A DNA stretch of 64,000 nucleotides, taken from Zanthoxylum bungeanum (taxonomy: Eukaryota; Streptophyta; Magnoliopsida; Sapindales; Rutaceae). The position numbers and the translations under genes are program-made. The stretch covers positions 24,402-88,401 of the forward strand of contig SKCR01015026.1 in the NCBI GenBank assembly GCA_019454045.1, read 5' to 3'. Positions within the stretch are counted from its first letter, which is position 1. Each line of letters starts with the position of its first letter. Shown in pieces: positions 22,599 through 35,804 of the stretch. The notes beneath the pieces were generated by a model, which was not told where the DNA came from, searched no databases, and saw only the letters and a list, made by a program, of their open reading frames with translations.

Positions 22599-22789
22599 TG
22601 CGTTTTATTTTTGTTTTTTTCGTTGTTAGTGGGATGGGGAAGAAGTTCCCCTTTGGACTTGAGTGAGTGATTTATGAAGTACTGGAAGACTTCCAGTGGA
22701 AGTGATGGTTTTTTTTTTTTTTTTTCTAAAAAAAAAAAAAAAAAAAAATAATTAAAGTAACCATAAACCCTCAAACCCGCAAAAATTCC
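22599..22789 (-). promoter_or_regulatory. 5' flank and putative leader of UMPS
   Basis: The region directly upstream of the start codon is not coding. A long A/T homopolymer pair (T15 then A20, about 22708-22749) lies ~110 bases upstream and could form an A-T hairpin. No confident TATA box or start site can be assigned. Confidence 0.35.
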
Positions 22790-23460
22790 CCCGCAATAGG
22801 TATGCTTTGGTAAATATTTAAGCGGGTTTGATGCAGATTTGGTAATTTAAAATAAAATCCGCTGCGGGTTTGGTAATTAAGCAAAATCAGCGAGTATCCG
22901 CTCCTTGCCAGCTTAATTTTTTATTTTATATTTTTAGGGTAAAAAATTTCCTCATATAAAATGACTTATTAATTTACAATTTTGGAATTGCTCTCTCTTA
23001 ATATATTTTGAATTGCTTCTGGTCATGGTTCAACAACTTTGATGATATGAATTTAATATAATGAAGGATATTCAGTTAATGAATCATGAATGTAATTGTG
23101 ATTATATGAATTTAACATTATGTTATAAATATTTTAAATTTTTATTTATGTATTATAATTTGTAAACTATCAAATATTTTCTTTTTTGTATGTTATGAAA
23201 AAATATCAATATTTAATTAAAAATATTGTATTATTAAGAGCACAAGGGAATTCAATATTTTAAAAACCCGAAAAAAATCTGCTGGATACCAGTACGAGTT
23301 TGGTAATTTATTTTCATATGCGGATAAAGATTTGGTAATGAAAATTAAAACTCGCAGCGGATATGGTACGAGTTTGATAATTTATTTACATATACGGGTG
23401 CGGATTTGATAAAATCAAACTCACACCAAACTCTAACTCTGTCATCTCTAATCATAATGT
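22790..23460. repeat. Repeat-derived sequence with GCGGGTTTGGTAATT motifs
   Basis: The motif GGTTTGGTAATT with GCGG or CGGAT recurs in both orientations (about 22820-22910 and 23270-23420), around an AT-rich centre. It looks like a decayed miniature element, but I cannot identify matching ends or a target duplication. Confidence 0.4.
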
Positions 23461-23468
23461 CTTTTAAT

Positions 23469-23939
23469 TAGGGGTGGCAAAACGAATTAACGAATCGAAT
23501 TTGTATCGAATCCTAAACGAATCGAATCAAAATGTGATGAATTCGTATTCGATTCGTTTATTAAACGAATCCTAATATCATGATTCGTATTCGATTCGTT
23601 TATTGTTTAGTCAATGATATTATTTTTTACCACACTTGATTTACATTAATTCTTCATAAATATATGCATATGAAATATGTAATATGTAATTAATATATTT
23701 ACTAAAAATACCTTAACTAATATCAAAAATATTACTTTTTCTATGATAATTAGTTATAATTTCTCGAATCTTAATTAAAAATTAACAAGAACTAGTAAAT
23801 AAAAATAATAAAACGAATCCTAAACGAATAAACGAATCAATGAGCTTAAATTCGTATTCGATTTGTTTAATAAACGAATCGAATCGAATTGACTCATTTA
23901 TTAAACGAATTCATTTTTTCAAACACATATCCACCCCTA
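23469..23939. mobile_element. Non-autonomous hAT element, family B, copy 2
   Basis: The ends are TAGGGGTGGCAAAACG and ATATCCACCCCTA, with a perfect 8-bp target duplication CTTTTAAT (23461-23468 and 23940-23947). AACGAATCGAAT-type arrays flank an AT-rich core that aligns with 16933-17397. Length 471 bp, no coding capacity. Confidence 0.9.
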
Positions 23940-23947
23940 CTTTTAAT

Positions 23948-25102
23948 AACTTTTGTGTTTACAGTAATTTTTTTTGGTTTTTTTAATTTAAATTTATCCC
24001 TGTCAAAGTATTTTAAGGAAAAAAAACAGAAACAAGAATAAGTGCAATAGATACATATTTTCCTTTTTTTTTTTAAAAAAAAAAAAATCACTGTTTTAAG
24101 TCAATAATATAATTCAATTCTTTTCTCATTCAATCCCTTGTTTTCATAATAGAGATGACATCTTATTCTCTTTACGTGACCCAACCAAATGAGTTATCTA
24201 TTTTCGGGTGAATAGATAATAATTTTTTTTAAGATATAAAAAAAAAAATTAGATGCATATTTTTAATTGAATTATTAATTTAGAATGTTGTTAAAGATTT
24301 GAAATCCCGCTAAAAGTATGGCTTAAAAAAATACAAAAGAGGATGAATTATAAATTAAAAATTCTAAATTAAATAACCTCAATTCAATATAAATTCAACT
24401 CATACACTCCCAATTTCATTCAAATCCTCCAACACCATCCACAATCAATACAATCTCATATGATATCAATTGGATTCTTTGATATCAATCAAACCTTCAC
24501 AATCTTCTTTACAGGCTCGAAGATGAACCAATTCACTTCAAGGGTGTGAAACAAATTTTTTATAACAAATGGCTTTCAAGATGCTAATTCAACCTCTACA
24601 ACTGCTTCTATATACTCAAAAGTATTTCCCACACTTACAATTTAGTCCGATCATTTTCACAATAATAATCAATCCATGATTATAAAGAATATGGAGAACA
24701 AGACTATATGATAACAAAACTCATAAATGAGCAAATTTACATAATTTAAGTGTTTTTGAGCTAGATTATGGTCTAAACAAATGAGAGCTCAATAGATGAA
24801 GTATATGTAAGTTGGAAAAAATTGATCAAGTATAAAATGACCCGAAAGTTTTCAATTTATAGTTAGACTTGAAAATTAATCATTATAATTATTTCTACCG
24901 AGTTCGGTCGATCGCATTTCGCATCTAAACGTCTTCTTAAGCAAGTAGTCTCCAATCCGTTCAATCTGCATATATATTATAACCCACATCTAACTCGATC
25001 CAACTTGTCGGGTCGAGTAGGTTGGTAAGTTGGATGTGAACCCCTATTTACAATAGGAATCTACTTGGACCAACTTAGATACTTAAAGATACATATCTAT
25101 CT
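23948..25102. other. AT-rich spacer
   Basis: No gene, RNA or element end is recognised across this ~1.15 kb. Confidence 0.5.
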
Positions 25103-26134
25103 GTTGGGGCAAAAGCTGCGGAAACGAGTCAGCTGATGAAATTGACTTTTAAAATATTTTTAATTCCGATAAATTAATTGATATCAAATACCTCTAATTT
25201 ATCCATATTTCACTCATATCACATATTAATATCAAATATTAAAGTGTGATTACGCATAGCGACTCGAGATAAAATTTTCAGAAATATTTTACGTGGTTGC
25301 ACGTTAACCGCTTACCGAATCACCGAACCAATTGACTGTAATATTTGGATAGTCGAATCATGCGCAATATCAGATCAGCCCACTGCTACAGTAACCGAGG
25401 TATTGTAGCAATGGCTAAATGTGATAATTTAAGTAAATTATCATTTTATCCCTAGTGCGGAAATTTTCGAAACACTACCGAAATAATTTCAAAAATTTTG
25501 AGAATATTCCTACACACTATACACACTGTTATAGTACTCAGAGTACTGTAGCAATAACCAAAAACTCATAATTTCACTAAATTATGATTTTGCCTCTAAT
25601 GTGATTTTTTGGGAAAATTCTCAAAATACTTCCGGAATAATTTCGAAAATTCCGGAATTTTTCCTACACATTTTCACACATCTAATTTCATCCACAACAC
25701 CTCAATTTCACCAAATCAATAATTTTGAATTAATTACATAATTAATCACATTAATACTCTAATTAATTCAAAATTCATGCAAATCTAAATCCATAATCAC
25801 CAATAGAAATCCACCACCATAAAGTAATTCAAGAATAATTTTAGGCCACCAAGGAGTGGCTCAAGTAACTTTAGAATGACAATTTGGTATTCAACACCTG
25901 AATTAAGCCTAATTACACTAATTAGCTTAATTAGCTTTACACATGCAAATCTAGGCTTCCTAATTTGGTTTCTATCATCCTAATCTCATCAAACAAGCAT
26001 GGATATAGTAAATCTAATTAGGAAGTAATTGTAAATAATTTACAAGAAAAATGATAAAAGAAATTACCTTAATTTCCTTGCAAGCCTTTGTTATAACTCC
26101 AAAATAACGCATCCATACTTCCAATTTGATGCAT
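25103..26134 (-). repeat. Truncated copia-type LTR (3' part)
   Basis: On the minus strand it ends ...GCAGCTTTTGCCCCAACA at 25103. It has the same layout as the LTR ending at 26135 (an AAATTTTTAA-rich tail before the end) and resembles the long-LTR copia family seen several times here. It has no primer-binding site next to it, so it is a 3' LTR or solo LTR fragment. Its 5' part is missing, apparently because element 2 inserted or a deletion occurred at about 26130. Confidence 0.5.
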
Positions 26135-26468
26135 GTGTTGGCGTTTTGATGGCAGAAGTGCGATTTTAATCAAAAATGATTTTTAAAAATTTTTAAAATT
26201 TTTTGAACGAATTAGCCGATATTCAATACATCTAATTAGATCGTATTTCACCTAATCATATTATTTGTCAACAACTTAACAACATAAACTAATCGCAAAA
26301 ATGCAACAAAGATTTTACAAAAAAGTTTTTGAAAAATACTACGAACAACAGGTAATCGGTCAAATCGGTCAACCAACTACTGAGCAAGGTCGACCCGATC
26401 AGTTGGGCAGTAACCGGTCAGTCCCTGGACTGTCCAAATAGTGAATAATTTACTGCTTGGATTGCCCT

Positions 26469-28398
26469 TGTTGGACAATTATGACCCATAATATCACTAT
26501 TTGTAAAAGACATGATGTTCTTTGTACAAATTAACTATGTGACAATTAAATTGCTCTTTAAACATTTTGTAATTGGATTACTCGGATATACAAATGATAA
26601 AAGTCCATATGATTAGTACCGGATTAGTAAGATATGAGACAATATTAATCCACGAAAGGTTTAATCATTAAATATCTCTAGTCGTAGTATTATCGAGACT
26701 GGACATCGATAATCCGGAATAAGCTAGTATTACACTTGTGTGCGTTATAGAAGCTTAACGGCATAGTTCTCATATATTTAAGTATTAGATACTTATGCAA
26801 GTGTGATAGGAGGTTCTGTTAGCCGTTGGACTGGGAACAGTTTCGCTCTGGATAGACCCCTCAGAGTCCCATTGGTATTATGACTATGTGTCTATGGGAA
26901 TCCGAATCAGGGTAGGTGTATGTGGTCTTAACCTGAGACTTGCATCGCTAATACTTACGACAATCAGTATACTTTGGTTTTGGTCGTCCGGAGTTTTAAC
27001 AGGTTCTGTGTACGCCTCTTCTGGGTATACTGAAAACGTAGTGTATTGGGTGTGATGTCAAGATTGAAGTATCACTTCAGTCATATGGAGATGATGATCA
27101 CGCATGGATACATAACTAGTACTCTTAAATGATATAGCTATCGGGATAGTATGATTAGGTCATGATTATCCGATTACAGAGACTAGTTGCTAGTGATCCG
27201 ATATATGCTTCGTACGGGGCAGACAAAATTCCAGCCCCAGGCCTAGCATGTGACATCAGATACTGGATCGTAATACGTAATACATTGTATACTACGCTTG
27301 ATATAGATTATATATATTCCATGTTGAATATATTTCTGGAGAATTGAGTAGGCACGATGCTTTGTTAGAAGCCAACCATGTCTTGTAAATCGGTAAGAAC
27401 GTGGTACCGGGTACACACATGTTCGGATAGTTCGATGACCGTATTTACTACCAACATATCCAGGGATCTCTTGGGTCGATTCCCAAAGATTCACCGATGA
27501 CATTTGACTCGAACAGAATTAATCTAGGATTAATTATGAGAGAGAAAATTAATATGGGATCAATTACGGTAAGAATTAATCTGGGATTAATTATCAGAGA
27601 AAGAATTAATCTGGGATTAATTGCGTCGAGAATTTATCTGGGATTAAATTCGTCGAGAAGAGAGAACGCGATTAATTTAGAATTAATCGGCAAAATGAAT
27701 TTAATAGTGAAATTAGATTTTTACTATTTAATTAATTGGGCTAAAATAATATATTATATATATTAATTGAAATTGGATTTCAATGCGGAATTAAATTGGA
27801 TTTTAATTCTAGCGAACGAATTAATTTAGAATTAATTCACAAGCGACTTTCGTAATAATTTTGCGAGACATTATTATTTAAATTAAATTGGATTTAATTA
27901 CGTCACAACGGAAAATTCGTTTAGTCGGATTAAACGAACCGGGCCCAAAGTGTGTTGTGTAAGTCAACTTGAATTTTGAATTCAAAGTGGTGTGACCCAC
28001 TCACTTACATCAACTAGTCACTATTTGATGGACGTGGTTGGCATAATAAATTGGATTTATTCAACCAACACATCAACCAAGTCATAACTTTTGCTTTATG
28101 TTTTGAGACAAAAATCAACTATTCATCTTCTCTCTTCTTAGCAAAACAGTGAGCCTCCTCTTCTCCCATGGAATTTTGTTGTAAAAATTTCATCAAGCTA
28201 GCACTTAAAAGAGTAAACTTAGGTGATAGGGAAACTCACCCTTGAGTTTGGAATCCAAAAGAAAGTTTGGAGCGTCCACACATCCATGAAAAGTTTTGAA
28301 TCTCAACCGATTCAAGTAAGTAATTTCCGCAACTTGTCTTTGATTTATTCACACACAAATCATCTTAGTGATCTTGTGGCATGTGTAGGACACTAACA
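26469..28398 (+). repeat. 5' LTR of copia element 1
   Basis: It starts TGTTGGACAATTATGACCC and ends GGACACTAACA. It is 1,930 bp and includes a periodic ATTAATCTGGGATTAAT array (27517-27690) and a TATA-rich zone near 27305-27325. Confidence 0.9.
27517..27690 (+). repeat. Periodic ATTAATC-GATTAAT array inside the LTR
   Basis: Near-palindromic AATTAATCTGGGATTAATT units recur at 27517, 27547, 27574, 27604, 27631 and 27669 (27-38 bp apart). The same array is in the 3' LTR at about 34929-35100. It could be a set of regulatory binding sites for the element, but that is inference. Confidence 0.8.
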
Positions 28399-28399
28399 A

Positions 28400-28413
28400 T
28401 GGTATCTAGAGCC
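28400..28413 (+). other. Primer-binding site of copia element 1
   Basis: TGGTATCTAGAGCC follows the LTR by one base. It matches the usual copia initiator-methionine tRNA site TGGTATCAGAGC apart from one inserted base. Confidence 0.85.
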
Positions 28414-29263
28414 ATCCTAAGTTTGATTTGAATTATAGGGTTTATGGACTTTAATTTGGGGATTTTGTGTTTGGAGCATGATTTGCCTAAATTGATTGTG
28501 TGGTTATGTTTATATAATGTTGAATTGGATTTTTGCATTGATGGATTTGTGAAAAATTGATTAGATCAAAAATCCCCAAATCCTTTGACATGGCCGAATA
28601 TACCCTAGGTTGTGCTCATGGTGATTTTTTGAAAATTTGACATTGTAGTTCGATATAATTCAAGAATACGTACTTTGAGTATTTATTCTTAAACGAGTTG
28701 GACTCGCGCAAATCAATTCATTGTTTGAACATTGGATGGTCATTAATTCAAAGATTAATTAATTGGATTAGATTGATTGAATAACATGCTTTGTGTGAAT
28801 ACTTGGATGTATTTGTATGAATAATGTATATCAGATTGATATTAGAAGGGAGAAGGCAATTTTGGAAATTATTGTAATAAATTTAGAATTTATTTAAATT
28901 GGACCTGCGTGTCCAGCCTATTATCTATATTCTCTTTGTATTTCTCTTCTCACCAATTCCCCTCAATGCAAATGAGGTTTCTTTTAGTGTTATATAATTG
29001 GGTAGAAGTATGAATAGTGCTAGCGGGAGAGAGGAAAGAGAGAGATTTGTTCTAGGAAAAATTTGTTATATATTCATCCGCATATCGTTATTAATTTATT
29101 TCGCGCCTTATTATGCTTTTAGAATGCATGTTTAAGGGTGTATGATGAGACCTAATCAAAGATAATAAATTGGTTGCCAATTTACGCGAAAAACCCTCAA
29201 TATATATTAAGCGTTTTCCTTCCATTGAGTGGTTCTCTCTCAAGATCCAAGATTGACATTGGT

Positions 29264-29650
29264 TTGTTGGCCAAAGTCAAGACCATTGTCCATCGCGGAT
29301 GTGTTTGAACCACGAAAGCTTTGTTCTATATCGCATGTCTTGGGCGGTTGTGACTTGTTGGCTAAAGTCAAGGTCACTTCTAGTTTATCGACGTGGATTA
29401 CGAAGCTATCCCACTGTCAATGAGCCGCGCTTAACTGGAATCATTAAGTTTGTTGAGCCAAAGCCAAGGCTTAGTTGATTCAGAGGAAAATGTTAGGAAA
29501 TATATTGGATATATTTACATATATTGGATATATGTTTCGGACTTGGAGGTCCACCTACCGGATCTAGGAATTGGATGGGATCCAATTGATCTTAGAGATC
29601 TACTTAGTTAAGTTTCATACAGCTTGTTGGCCAAAGTCAAGGTTGTGTGT
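29264..29650 (+). repeat. Leader repeats TTGTTGGCCAAAGTCAAGG
   Basis: This motif occurs at 29264, 29355, 29450 (diverged) and 29624, roughly 90 bp or twice that apart, in the untranslated leader between primer-binding site and gag. Confidence 0.7.
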
Positions 29651-30019
29651 TATTTAACGGGATCCTAGCCCACTAGGAAACTAGGTTTCCCGAGTACTCC
29701 ACAGAGGGTTAGAGGCTCGCCAAAAAATAGTGGGAGGCTAGTATTAAATTTGCAATTTCGTTTAAATACTTACCAATACGCGCTCTTTTAATTTTATTTA
29801 TCATTGTTATAAATATATATTAGTTGGACTAATATCGAATATTGCTTTCTTTGAACAGTTGGACTGTACTAAACACTACTCTATTTGTAGTTGGTTATAT
29901 AGTTGGACTATAATAGCCATTACATTTTGAGTGTACTCGAAATCGTTGATTGGATATTTGAACTATTGCAATTGAGATGGCTTGAAAGATTAGCGTTAAG
30001 GGACATAATCCTGGGTGAA

Positions 30020-33000
30020 AATGTCTTCAACGACGTAAATTTTCAGATTGGGAAATGAATCTCAAGATAGTCTTGGGAGCTGAGAAGTTATTCTATTGGA
30101 TAGAGAAACCTCTCGGGCCCTGACCCTAGAGTTGAGAAAATAGTAGAGCATGAGCTTAGGAAGACTCATCGTGATGATAACTTTAGTGCTCAATTTGTTA
30201 TGCTTGCCGCAATGACTTCTTAATTTTTTCATCAGAACTAAGGATTAGATCCTTATACCATGATGTTGAAATTAAAGGATCTTCATAGATCTAACCTTAG
30301 ATATTAGAAGTATGAATTGCAAAAGAAGCACTTTTGCTCGCGTATGTCAGAGACTACATCTGTCGAGCACTAGGTATCGCAGATGATTGCTGACATCAAA
30401 CAGCTAGGTTAGTTGGGCATTACCTACGAGGCCGAGACTGCCATAGATTTGATCTTACAGTCTCTGCCCGAATGTTGGGGCGGGTTCATCATGAACCAAG
30501 AGAAAAATCTTGGAGAGTTAATGGCTATGCTCAAGGAGGCAGAGCCAGAGCTTCCAAAAGGGCAATAAGCACAAGGTGCATCTTACTTCGACATCCCAGA
30601 AGGCCAAGGCTTGGCCGAAGGCTTCTGGGGGTGTGAAAAGGGCAAAAGAAAAATCGTCACAGTCTTCTGGGAAGACAAATGACATATCCCAAGATGTTTG
30701 CCTAAACTGTGGCAAACGGGGTCACTGGAACCGTGACTGCCGTATGGACAAGGAAGACATGAAGGAAGTGAAGGCGGGTAAGGCTCCGACTTCAGGTATG
30801 TTTGTTATTGAAATAAACGTGTCCACTACTGGTTTTAAAAATTGGATTTTTGATACTGGATGTGGTACATACATATGTACTGATGTGCGGGATCTGCTGA
30901 TTAGCAGGAGACTGGCTTCAGATGAGATCGACCTGCAAGTCAAAAACGGGACGAGAGTCGCTGTTTTGGCTGTGGGGACCTAAGTTTTGGAACTGCCCTT
31001 TGGGCATATACTTAAATTAGGAAACTGTTATAATGTACCTAGTTTGACTAGAAACATTATCTCTATATCTAGTTTAACCCGTTGCGGGTAAACCTTTATG
31101 TCCAGAACACTGGGTGTTTTGTTTATAAGATGATATTGAGATATACACATTAGATGTGAATAATAATATTTATATTTCAAATATAAATAAATCTCAAACA
31201 TAAAATATGACAAACAAAAGACTCAAACTGAGTAAATCAGATGAGACTTATTTATGGCATTGTTGTCTGGGACACATTAACAATAATCGTATATCCACTC
31301 TTTGGAAGAATGAATACTTGGATGGATTTGATCCTAATTCATATGATGTCTGCGAATCTTGTTTATTAGGCAAAGTGCCTAAAACAGTTTTTAGCGGTAA
31401 AAATATACGTGCCACCGAGCTGTTAGCCCTCGTTCATGGTGACGAATGTGGGCCCATGTCTAGCTAGGCTAGAGATGGATACATTAATAAGAATCATATA
31501 TCCACTATTTGGAAGAATGGATACTTGGAAGGATTTGATCCTAATTCATATGATGTCTGCGAATCTTGTTTATTAGGTAAAATGCCTAAAACGTTTTTTA
31601 GCGGTAAAAGTGTATGTGCCACCGAGCTGTTAGCCCTCGTTCATGGTGACGTATGTGGGCCCATATCTAGCTAGGCTAGAGATGGATATGAATACTTCAT
31701 AACCTTTACGGATGTTGCATCGTGTTATGGTTATGTGTATCTTATGACACATAAATCGGAAACTTTTGATAAATTCAAAGAGTTTCGACACGAAGTAGAA
31801 AAACAGACTGGTAAAAGTATTAAAACATTACGGCTGGACCGTGGTGGAAAATACTTAAGCAATAAGTTTCTCGATTACTTGAAAGAGTATGATATTCTTT
31901 CATAGTGGACTCCTCCCGGAACACCTCAATTGAGTAGTGTGTCCGAACGGAGAAACCAGACTTTATTGGATATGGTTAGGTTAATAATGAGTCATACTGA
32001 GCTACCAATTTCCTTCACGAGATACGCATTGAACAATATAATACTTATTTTGAATAAGATTCCGTCAAAGCCTGTTGAACGGACTTCATATGAAATATGG
32101 ACAGGAAAGAAATTGGGTTTCTCATTCCTAAAGATTTGGGAATGCTGGGCATATATTTGGATGGTACCAAACTAGAACCCAAATCGGATAAATGCCTATT
32201 TGTAATTGGTTATCCCAGGGAAACCAATTCCACAACTCACAAGAGAACAAATATATTTGTTGCTCTCCATTCGGTTTTCCTTTAAAAGGAATTCCTATAT
32301 GCATTGGTAAGTGGGAGGAAAGTACAACTCGATGAAAATCGGAGTGATACTGTTCCTGTCACTAATCCCCTCACGGAACATAAACAGTTTATCATGGATT
32401 AGACTGTTCCATAATCTTTTAATACACAAGAACCACGTAGGTCGGAGAGATTCAGAGAACAACCTTAGAGGTATGGGTTTCTGATCTCACCTTATGAAGA
32501 TATTAATCTTATTGAGGAATACGAACCGGCTACGTATGAGGATGTGATACAAGGTATCGACTCCATTTATGGCAAAGTGCCATGAAATCCGAAATGGATT
32601 CCATGTATAACAATCAAGTTTGGACACTGGTTGATGTACCAGAAGGCATTGTGCCTATTGGTAGCAAATGAGCCTTCATGGTGAAGACATAAATGGATGA
32701 AAACATACAAAAGTACAAAGCTAGGCTTGTATCGAAAGAGTATCGTCATCAACATGGTGTCGATTACGATGAAACTTTTTCACCTGTTGCCATGATTAAA
32801 TCCATTCGGATAATGCTTACTAATGCTATATATTTCGATTGTGAAATATGGCAGCTGGACGTCTAAACCGCTTTCCTTAACGGAAACCTTTTGAAGGATG
32901 TTTTATATAACACCCTGACGGTTTTGTCGCGCCAAAACATGTAAACTAGGTTTGCAAGTTAAATCGATCCATTTATGGATTGAAGCAAGCATTGCGTTCT

Positions 33001-33902
33001 TGGAACCACATTTTGATGAGATCATAATGGTATATGGTTTCATTCAAAATGAAAATGATTCTTATGTATATAAGAAGGCTAGTGGGAGCGCACTGACAAT
33101 GATTGTCCTATACGTTGATGATGTATTATTTCTTGGAAATGACATTCTCATATTAAAATCGGTAAAATCTTGGCTTTTATTAAAATTCTCCATGGAATAC
33201 TTGGGAGAGACAACCTTTGTTCTAGGAATAAGGATCAACTAGGATAGATCTAAAAGTTATTGGCGCTCTCCGAGAGCTCTACATTGTTAGACATGTACGT
33301 GACATGGTGTCTCATATGCTTTGAGCATCTGAAGTCACAATCAGGCCGATCCAGGTGATGGTCACTGGATTGATGTAAAGAACATCCTTAAGTATCTTAG
33401 ACGAACTAAGGATACATTCTTAATCTATGGAGAATGAGAACTTGGAGTGACTAGGTTCACCGACGCAAGTTTCCTAACCGATAATGACGACTTTAAGTCG
33501 TAATAAGGGTACATATTTTATTTGAATAACGAAACAGTGAGCTGGAAATCTTCCTAGCAAGATACTGTTGCCGATTCAACAAAAGCAGATTATATTGCTG
33601 CTGCTGAGGCAGCAAAAGAAGCATTTTGGATCTATAAAATTCCTAATTGGATTAGGAGTAGTTCTGTTAGCAGCTGAGCTATGCTACAACACATGCTAAG
33701 GAATTACGGTCTCATCAATGATCAAGTATGTACTTCGACGATTTCATCTGATTCGTGAGATCACGCATCGTGGCGATGTCAAGATCGACAAGATCATTTC
33801 AGATGATAACCTTGGATATCCGCTGACGAAAGCGATATCTCAGCATAAGCATGAACGATCCGTACATAGTTCAGGTGTTGGACACTTGAGTGATTGGCTA
33901 TA
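30020..33902 (+). pseudogene. Degenerate gag-pol of copia element 1
   Basis: In order: gag segment FSDWEMNLKIVLGAEKLF (about 30035-30090); a CCHC zinc knuckle CLNCGKRGHWNRDC (about 30701-30742); an aspartic protease site IFDTGCGTY (about 30846-30872); the GAG-pre-integrase region WHCCLGHINNNR and CESCLLGK (31250-31370); an integrase core with the D-D-E framework (31430-32180); reverse transcriptase from about 32600 with YVDDVLFLGND (about 33112-33144); and RNase H (33400-33900). Each domain is broken by stops or frameshifts, and the integrase entry carries an in-frame 207-bp duplication. It is a fossil relative of the gag-pol at 46044-49787. Confidence 0.9.
31274..31687 (+). repeat. 207-bp in-frame tandem duplication in the integrase entry region
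   Basis: ACATTAA...ATATCCACT...TTTGGAAGAATG starts at 31274 and again at 31481, a period of 207 bp (69 codons). Both copies contain the zinc-finger end CESCLLGK and the integrase start with CGPM/CGPI. Each is followed by the same CTAGGCTAGAGATGGATA. Confidence 0.9.
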
Positions 33903-33906
33903 GGCC

Positions 33907-33917
33907 AAGTGGGAGAT
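33907..33917 (+). other. Polypurine tract of copia element 1
   Basis: AAGTGGGAGAT lies directly before the 3' LTR, the usual plus-strand priming site. Confidence 0.85.
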
Positions 33918-35804
33918 TTTTGGATAATTATGACCCATAGCATCACTATTTGTAAAAGACATGGTGTTTTTTGTATAAATTAACTATGTGACAAAGGAAA
34001 TTGCTCTTTTATCATTTTGTAATTGGATTACTCGGATATACAAATGATAAAAGTCCATATGATTAGTACCAGATTAATAAGATATGAGACAGTATTAATC
34101 CACGAAAGTTTTAATCATTAAATATCCCTAGTCGTAGTATTATCGAGACTGGACATCGATAATGCGGAATAGGCTAGTATTACACTTGTGCGCATTATGG
34201 AAGCTTAACGACATAGTTCTTATATATTTAAGTATTGGATACTTATGTAAGTGTGATAGAAGGTTCTGTTAGTCGTTGGACCGGGAACAACTTCGCTCTG
34301 GATAGACCCATCGGAGTCCCATTGGTATTATGACTATGTGTCTATGGGAATCCGAATCAGGGTAGGTGTATGTCGTCTTAACCTGAGATTTGCATCGCTA
34401 ATACTTACGACAATCAGTATACTTTGGTTTTGGTCGTCCGGAGCTTTAACAGGTTCTGTGTACGCCTCTTCTGGGTATACTGACAATCGTAGTGTATTGG
34501 GTGTGATGTCAAGATGGAAGTATTACTTCAGTCATATGGAGATGATGATCACGCAGTGATACATAACTAGTACTCTTAAATGTTATAGCTATCGGGATAG
34601 TATGACTAGGTCATGATTATCCGATTACAGAGACTAGTTGCTAGTGATCCGATATATGCTTGATACGAGGTAGACACAATTCCAGCCCCAGGCCTAACAT
34701 TTGACATCAGATACCGGATCGTAATACGCAATACATTGTATACTACGCTTGATATAGATTATATATATTCCATGTTGAATATATTTCTGGAGAATTGGGT
34801 AGGCGCGGTGCTTTGCTAGAAGCCAACCATGTCTTGTAAATCGGTAAGAACGCCGTATTTACTGCCAACATATCCAGGGATCTCTTGGGCCACTTCTCAA
34901 AGATTCACCGATGACATTTGACTCGAACAGAATTAATCTATGATTAATTATGAGAGAGAAAATTAATCTGAGATTAATTACGGCAAGAATTAATCTGGGA
35001 TTAATTATCAGAGAAAGAATTAATCTGGGATTAATTGCGTTGAGAATTTATCTAGGATTAAATTCGTCGAGAGGAGAGAACGCGATTAATTTGGGGCAAA
35101 ATGAATTTAATGGTGAAATTAGATTTTTACTATTTAATTAATTGGGCTAAAATAACATGTTAGATATATTAATTGAAATTGGATTTCAATGCGGAATTAA
35201 ATTAGATTTTAATTCTAGCGAACGAATTAATTTAGAAATTAATTCGCAAGCGACTTTCGTAATAATTTTACGAGGCATGTTATTTAAATTAAATTGGATT
35301 TAATTACGTCATGAAGGAAAATTCGTTTAGTCGGATTAAACGAACCGGGCCCAAAGTGTGTTGTGTAAGTCAACTTGAATTTTGAATTCAAAGTGGTGGG
35401 ACCCACTCACTTACATCAACTAGTCATTATTTGATGGAAGTGGTTGGCATAATAAATTGGATTTATTCAACCAACACATCAACCAAGTCATAATTTTTGC
35501 TTTATGTTTTGGAAACAAAAATCAACTATTCATCTTCTCTCTTCTTAGCAAAACCTTTAGCCTCCTCTTCTCCCATGGGATTTTTTGCAAGAATTTCATC
35601 AAGATAACACTTAAAGGAGTCAACTTAGGTGATAGGGAAACTCACCATTGAGTTTGGAATCCAAAAGAAAGCTTGGAGCTTCCACACATACATGAAAAGT
35701 TTTGAATCTCAACCGATCAAAGTAAGTAATTTCCGCAACTTGTCTTTGATTTATTCACACATAAATCATCTTAGTGATCTTGTGGCATGTGTAGGACACT
35801 AACT
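33918..35804 (+). repeat. 3' LTR of copia element 1
   Basis: It starts TTTTGGATAATTATGACCC (first G lost) and ends ACTAACT (final A changed). Slightly shorter than the 5' LTR because of small deletions (for example near 34850 and 35095). Divergence is visible but modest. Confidence 0.9.

Larger units (their letters stand above)
26469..35804 (+). mobile_element. Complete 9.3-kb Ty1/copia retrotransposon (element 1), coding region dead
   Basis: It has two ~1.9-kb LTRs (26469-28398 and 33918-35804), a methionine-tRNA-type primer-binding site, a long leader, gag-pol in the right order and a polypurine tract. A 5-bp target duplication GCCCT flanks it (26464-26468 and 35805-35809), and the target is the LTR of element 2. 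LTR length and protein motifs suit the Angela-side Tork lineage. The many stops and frameshifts mean it is not autonomous. Confidence 0.9.
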
